From positions 75,031,982 through 75,095,981 of the forward strand of contig NC_089492.1 of assembly GCF_036850765.1 (NCBI RefSeq): a stretch of 64,000 nucleotides of DNA. The letters are read 5' to 3'. Made by a program: the position numbers and the translations under genes. The notes below the pieces were generated by a model. The model was not told the DNA's origin and made no database searches. It saw only the letters and a program-made list of their open reading frames with translations. Position 1 is the stretch's first letter. Each line of letters starts with the position of its first letter. Below are positions 59,061-64,000 of the stretch, in pieces. Origin of the DNA: Saccopteryx bilineata. Taxonomy: Eukaryota; Chordata; Mammalia; Chiroptera; Emballonuridae.

Positions 59061-59290
59061 CTGTAGAGAGTACAAATTTAGGACTTAAGAGTTCTCTTTC
59101 ACAACAATGACATTTTCTGGTGCTGCATGACCACCATAAGCTATAATCAGATGGCTTTATCTTGAGATTTTGGCAATGGTAAAGAGGAAAAAAAAAGTAG
59201 GAATAATAAGGCTGAAGAAGAAATGTCATTTCTTTTCAAACTGTGCCTCTACTGAGAATGGGTAGAAAAAAGTACTATTTTGAAAGCTGT

Positions 59291-59685
59291 TAGCCCTGGC
59301 CAGTCGGCTCAGCATTAGAGTGTCAGCCCAACGTGTAGAAGCCCCAGGTTTAATTCCCAATCAGGGCACACAGGAGACGTGGCCATCTGCTTCTGCACCA
59401 CTCCACTTCCTCCTTCTCTCTCTCTCTTACTCTCTCTCTCTCTCTCTCTATTTCTCTCTTTTTCTCTCTTCTCCTCTTGTAGCCAAGGTTCGGATGGCTT
59501 GAGCAGGTTGTTCCTGGGTGCTGAGGATGGCTCCATGGCCTTGCCTTAGGTTATTAAAATAGCTCGGTCGCTGAGCAATGGAGCAGCAGCCCCAGATGGG
59601 CAGAGCATTGCCCAGTAAGGGACTTGTCAGGTGTGGGAGTCTGTCTCTCTGCCTCCCCACCTCTCACTTAATAAAAAGAAAAAAA
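59291..59685 (+). repeat. Full-length bat tRNA-derived SINE
   Basis: Head 'agccctggccagtcggctca', a (TC)n body, 'ggatggctccatggcc' block and an A-rich tail. A perfect 9-bp target duplication flanks it (gaaagctgt, 59282-59290 and 59686-59694). Confidence 0.92.
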
Positions 59686-59899
59686 GAAAGCTGTCAATAG
59701 CCTCTGAATGGCCAGATTTCTGTGACACTTCACCCCATTCATTATTTCTATATTTTAAGTTTTCTTTTAGGTTATTTTTTAAATACTTATGTTTAAAAGT
59801 TATTAAGTCATATGTATCAGGTACTGTGATACCTCTTTATCTATTTTCTTACTAACCCCTTAACATCCTCCGGGACCAATCTAAACCAAGTGGTCATTA

Positions 59900-60240
59900 T
59901 TTTCAATTTGTGCCCTATGATGTCACATCGGTATGTCTCACCTGGTTCCTTTTGCTCACCCTGCTGCACACTGAAGCCTTGCACATCTGGCACCACCTCT
60001 GCCCCGCAGCGTTCCCCATTCCCACTTTCCTTCCCGAACCAGATATGTTCACTCCTCTGTTTAAATTCCTGTGGTGCTTTCTATCTTGATACATCTGTTT
60101 GTGTAAACATGCTTTGCTCTTCTAAGATAACCTTGGAGAGCAGGACAGACAACTTTTATTGCCTGCAACTCATACTACTGTGCCTAGCTTGTATATGCAT
60201 AGTAGATACACAGCAATTTGATTTTTGTGAAGAAATCGAT
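59900..60240 (+). repeat. L2 LINE 3' remnant
   Basis: The order 'gttcactcctctgtttaaat', 'ttggagagcaggacagacaa', 'actgtgcctagcttg' and 'catagtagatacacagcaat' fits an L2 3' end. It is diverged. Confidence 0.55.
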
Positions 60241-61640
60241 TATCGTTTCCCAGAGCATATATCTACCTACTTTGTCCAGTGGCCAAGTTAGGCTCTGAAT
60301 ACATGTGCAAGCCCCAGTTTAGTTATTTAGATTCTTTATATAATAACAAATACAGAGAAAGTACATTCAAATAGTTATATTCAACAAAGTTCACATGCAT
60401 TAAATGGAAAAAAACTCATACATATTAAAACACATGGCAAGCTTAACCAAACAACTACAACAACAAAATGTTAACAAAGACGTTGTCCTGCCTTCAATAT
60501 ACTTGCAATCTGTTGAGAAAGAGTAAATGGAGGAGGCACCTCATATACATGAGCACTTCTCTAGTAAAGACCCTCTGCCAGGTCTTTCATCTGTGACCTC
60601 TGATTTCTCCCTTCCACCATGTAATAATCTTACATCAAGAAGACTGAGACACAAAGTTGTCACTTAAGTGGCAGATTCCGTCCATGTCACCACACGGTTC
60701 TTTTAAGTGTAACATACTGTGGGAACACATTATGAAAACATAAGGTCAGAGCCATCAGAATAGTTTAGAATTATTTGGTGATTAATCTTTCCAGTGCTTC
60801 TTAACCGTGTGGGTCTTACCCTCCCTTTCAGTAAAGACTTTGCTCCCACTCCCCAAGCACACACATACACACACACAGAACGCTGCAGGCATGACAGGTG
60901 TGTGAGGGTCCCAAGCCCTCTTTAGCAAGCAGTTTGATACATCCACTCTGGTCTCACTTTGCTGGGACCGGGTCTGTTAGTCACCCCGACATTTGTGATC
61001 CCTGAAATGAGGCCCTCATGCGGCGGCCCTGCCCGCGTTAGGGCCAGCAGGGAGCGCCTCCCTGGGACTGGCACTGGCACCCAGACCGCTGAGAGGCAGG
61101 GAGAGCCGCGAGCCCCAGCACCGCAATTCATGGAGAAGGAATCCCGGAAGGAACTCAGAATGTTCCACATTCCAAGTGACTTATTCAGATTTTCCCTACC
61201 AAAACCACTTTCACAAAAGGGAAGCAGTTCTCAGACATAGAGCACAATGCTGCCAAATGTGCAGAAGGGCCCTGGCAGCAGTCGTGGGGCATTCTACTTT
61301 GAGATATACTCAGTTTGCTTAGGACAGAGTCACTGTTTCTTCCTGGCACTGTGTCCGCAGTCATACACTTGTTTTTGCCAACCTAAGAAAAGAACGACAG
61401 GCTGTGTCCATCCCTCCCAGGTTCTGAAACAAATGCCAGCATAAAAATGCATTAAGATTCTGAGCGTATAGTTGAGGGAACTGGGACCGGCCAGCGTGGT
61501 TCCTGGTGACGCTGGTGTACAGAGAGGCGTGGCAGGAACAGCAGGGATCTAGAAAGAGCAGAGGTGGAGAGATGGAGAGAGAAAGTTCAAGAGGAGGACG
61601 CCAGCTGCTGCTTTCTTTACATTTCCCAAACTATGAAGTG
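60241..61640. other. Gene-free DNA with a small GC-rich patch
   Basis: A short GC/CpG-richer patch lies at 60990-61130 ('catgcggcggccctgcccgc'). It is too short to call an island, and I see no exon signal. A short CA-rich run lies at about 60859-60880. No genes are recognised. Confidence 0.4.
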
Positions 61641-61645
61641 GCTGC

Positions 61646-61786
61646 ACAGCAGCGGTTCTCAACCTGTGGGTCGCGACCCCGGCGGGGGTCGAACGACCAA
61701 AACACAGATGGCTTCAGGCGACCCCAGTGTTTTGGTCGTTCGACCCCCGCCGGGGTCGCGACCCACAGGTTGAGAACCGCTGCTGT
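61646..61786. mobile_element. Fold-back MITE with perfect 60-bp inverted repeats
   Basis: Bases 61646-61705 are the exact reverse complement of 61727-61786, separated by 21 bases. The ends contain 'cagcggttctcaacctgtgg', the terminus of a hAT/Charlie-like family known in mammals. I could not find a matching 8-bp target duplication. The perfect arms imply recent insertion or arm homogenisation. Confidence 0.82.
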
Positions 61787-61869
61787 CTGTACAGGGATGC
61801 TCCTAAAATTAGTGCAATTTTATGGAAGCTTTGGCAGAATATGCCTAATAGGCACTTTGTACTTCATTT

Positions 61870-62240
61870 GATAGTCGATTTTTTTTTTATTGTGGAAAAC
61901 TATACGTAACATAAAATTTTTACCATTTATCAGTATGCAGTTCACTGGTGTTCACTGCTACAGTCACAGTGTTGTGCACCATCACCACTGTCCCTTTCAG
62001 AACTTTCTCATCATCCCCAGTAGAAACTCTGTACCCACTGAACAGCAACCCCTCAGTCTTCCCTCCCCTCACTTCTGTTACATTCTGTTCTTTCTATGTC
62101 TATGGATTTGCTATTCTAGGGACCTCAAATAAGTGAATCGTACAGTATTTGTTCTTTTATGTCTGCCTTTTTTCACTTAGCATAACATCCTCAAGGTTCA
62201 TCCACGCTGTAGCATGTAGCAGAATCGAATTCCTTTTTAA
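61870..62240 (-). repeat. Ancient L1 (L1M-type) 3' end, antisense
   Basis: The well-known ordered blocks are present: 'aactatacgtaacataaaat', 'gttgtgcaccatcaccactg', 'agtagaaactctgtacccac', 'tcacttagcataacatcctc', 'gttcatccacgctgtagcat'. Common to placental mammals; non-coding. Confidence 0.8.
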
Positions 62241-63021
62241 GACTGAATAAAGATTTTATGTATATATATAAAATATATAAACATATATATATACACACCA
62301 TGTAATTTATTGTTGCAAAACACTCTCAGTATATTGCCTTTCTATTATATTAATGATAACTGACTTATAGCACTACCATATTACCTTTAATAAATGCCTA
62401 ATTTATACTATGGATGTACCCTAGTTTTATTCAACCAAAATCCATTGAAAAACATTTACTATGTTCCAGATTGTTTTATGATTTCAAGCTATGTGGTAAT
62501 GGACACAGAGGTACAAGTCTTTACATATTGGTGCTTTTAGTTTTGACGGAAAAATTCTTGGAGTCAAATGGAACGGTATTATTAGTTCAGAGATTATACA
62601 CATTTGTAATTTGAATATGTATATTGACTCTAAAAATCATAAACATGTTCAACAGATAGTATTTCTGTGTTTTCTGTAACCATTTCTGTTTTTGAAATGA
62701 AGGTCTGTACTATAAGGGAATCTATTTGAAATGATTTGATCAAGGAAATATTCTTACTTTTTTTCACTTCTAGTTCATGGAGGAAATATACTACACATGT
62801 GTACTGAACGATTTCAAGCCTCAGTCCTCCATTGCATCATTTCAAAAATGTCACACAGTCAGTGTAGGGCAGATGTCAGGGGAAACTTCAAGCAACAACG
62901 TGGGACACTGGAAACAACTAGAGCTGGTTTGTTTTGTTTGCTTTTAATCTCCAGCAATGGGTCATTTGCATCCAGCCTAATCTGAAATTTGGTATATTTT
63001 CCAGTTCAAATGTATGTACCT
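62241..63021. other. Gene-free AT-rich DNA
   Basis: Includes a TA-rich run at about 62257-62295. No gene or other repeat is recognised. Confidence 0.5.
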
Positions 63022-63040
63022 ACATTATTGTAAATCTTTT

Positions 63041-63436
63041 TTTATTTTTTTATTTTTTTTATTTTTCTGAAGCTCGAAACGGGGAGAGACAGTCAGACTC
63101 CCACATGCGCCCGACCGGGATCCACCCGGCACACCCACCAGGGGCGATGCTCTGCCCACCAGGGGGCAATGCTCTGCCCCTCCGGGGCTTCGCTCTATTG
63201 CGACCAGAGCCACTCTAGCGCCTGGGGCAGAGGCCAAGGAGCCATCCCCAGCGCCCGGGCCATCTTTGCTTCAATGGAGCGTCAGCTGGGGGAGGGGAAG
63301 AGAGAGACAGAGGAAGGAGAGGGGGAGGGGTGGAGAAGCAGATGGGCGCTTCTCCTGTGTGCCCTGGCGGGGAATCGAACATGGGACTTCTGCACGCCAG
63401 GCCGATGCTCTACCACTGAGCAAACCGGCCAGGGCC
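63041..63436 (-). repeat. Full-length bat tRNA-derived SINE, youngest copy in the window
   Basis: The minus-strand head is at the right end (about 63345-63436), with an intact B-box complement 'ggggaatcgaac' and A-box complement 'gctctaccactgagcaaa'. A perfect 19-bp target duplication flanks it (63022-63040 and 63437-63455). CpGs are largely preserved, so it is recent. The tail end contains two adjacent CTCF-like modules: ccaccaggggcga (63135-63147) and ccaccagggggcaa (63156-63169). Confidence 0.96.
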
Positions 63437-63455
63437 ACATTATTGTAAATCTTTT

Positions 63456-64000
63456 ATGTTGCTTTTCCCTCCTTAGTTTCTTTTCAGTGTATTCTTTTTC
63501 ATTTTTCCTGAAACAGAATAATTAAAGCCCAATGAATGGAAGTCTCTTAGGTCAGCTAAATTAGAGAATACTGGAATATCTGAAGTATAAACAGAATCGG
63601 CAAGACTATTAACTCCCCTCCTCGATGCAAACTGTCTTGATTCGCACTGTCCCACAGCTGAGAAACAGGGGGCTTGCTGGGGATTGCATCACATTTTACA
63701 CGAATGAGATGTGAACATTTTAACAGGGCCAGCTCCCGACAACTGAAAGGTGGCAAGAACCCAAATACACCCCATACACTCACAACAGTATTTGAAGATA
63801 TGCTTTTCTTTGGTTGTTTGGGATGGGAGAATCTATTAGTAAACACTTCTCCTTTTATTTACTCCTGTCTTTATTGCTGTTTGATCAAACCCTCACTAGA
63901 AAGCAGACATAAAGCCAGTAAGCATTCTGATTTTTGCCTGAATGAGCAGCAAGAAGCCCACATTTTAAACAGAGCACTGCAGGGACTATGAACCCAGGGG
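63456..64000. other. Gene-free DNA at the window end
   Basis: The frame 63674-63991 (plus) has no recognisable domain. No repeat family is identified. Confidence 0.4.

Noticed and set aside
61564..61773. Plus-strand frame through the fold-back element
   Set aside because: The protein reflects the inverted repeat of the MITE; no domain.

Overview
This is 64 kb of mammalian nuclear DNA, almost certainly from a bat. I see no host protein-coding exon that I can defend. The bat assignment rests on many copies of the chiropteran tRNA-derived SINEs (head with A and B boxes, pyrimidine-rich body, A/T-rich tail), a Helitron with TC...CTAG ends, recent hAT and Tc1/mariner MITEs, and ancient mammalian MIR, L2 and L1M remnants. 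Among mammals, Helitrons are best known from vespertilionid bats, but the SINE subfamilies here do not look like the Myotis type I remember, so I leave the family open.

Layout. 1-11 kb is AT-rich, gene-free DNA with SINEs, MIRs, antisense L1 pieces and three small DNA-transposon MITEs. 11.5-17.7 kb holds five SINEs and a short Helitron (12036-12911). That Helitron keeps both termini, its 3' hairpin and a 160-codon open frame for the C-terminus of the Helitron helicase. 19.1-29.1 kb is a minus-strand betaretrovirus-like (ERV2/ERVK-type) provirus with two LTRs, a lysine-type primer site, a polypurine tract and decayed gag, pol and env. It carries a hAT fragment and a 4.3-kb L1 that lacks its 3' half. 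29.6-35.5 kb is a plus-strand gammaretrovirus-like (ERV1) provirus with two 307-bp LTRs, a phenylalanine-type primer site and a perfect 5-bp target duplication. Its inner order is scrambled: a reverse-transcriptase piece lies upstream of capsid, nucleocapsid and protease. 35.6-42.9 kb is old DNA with MIR, L2 and a ~162-bp tandem duplication. 42.9-50.6 kb is a full-length but dead L1 with a 13-bp target duplication. 50.6-64 kb holds further MITEs and SINEs and one CpG-rich block (about 55.6-56.1 kb) ending at a good splice donor, the only place that looks like a host promoter and first exon.

Nothing here works as an operon or pathway. The window is an intergenic or intronic record of successive insertions, and the elements matter mainly as evidence of that history. 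The most informative observations are the Helitron, the G-to-A pattern in catalytic codons of the ERV1 provirus, the scrambled ERV1 domain order, the perfect 60-bp inverted repeat at 61646-61786, and the CTCF-like cores carried by one SINE family. I did not find a convincing new biological system. Boundaries without target duplications are approximate, and repeat family names come from recognition of sequence patterns, not from a database search.
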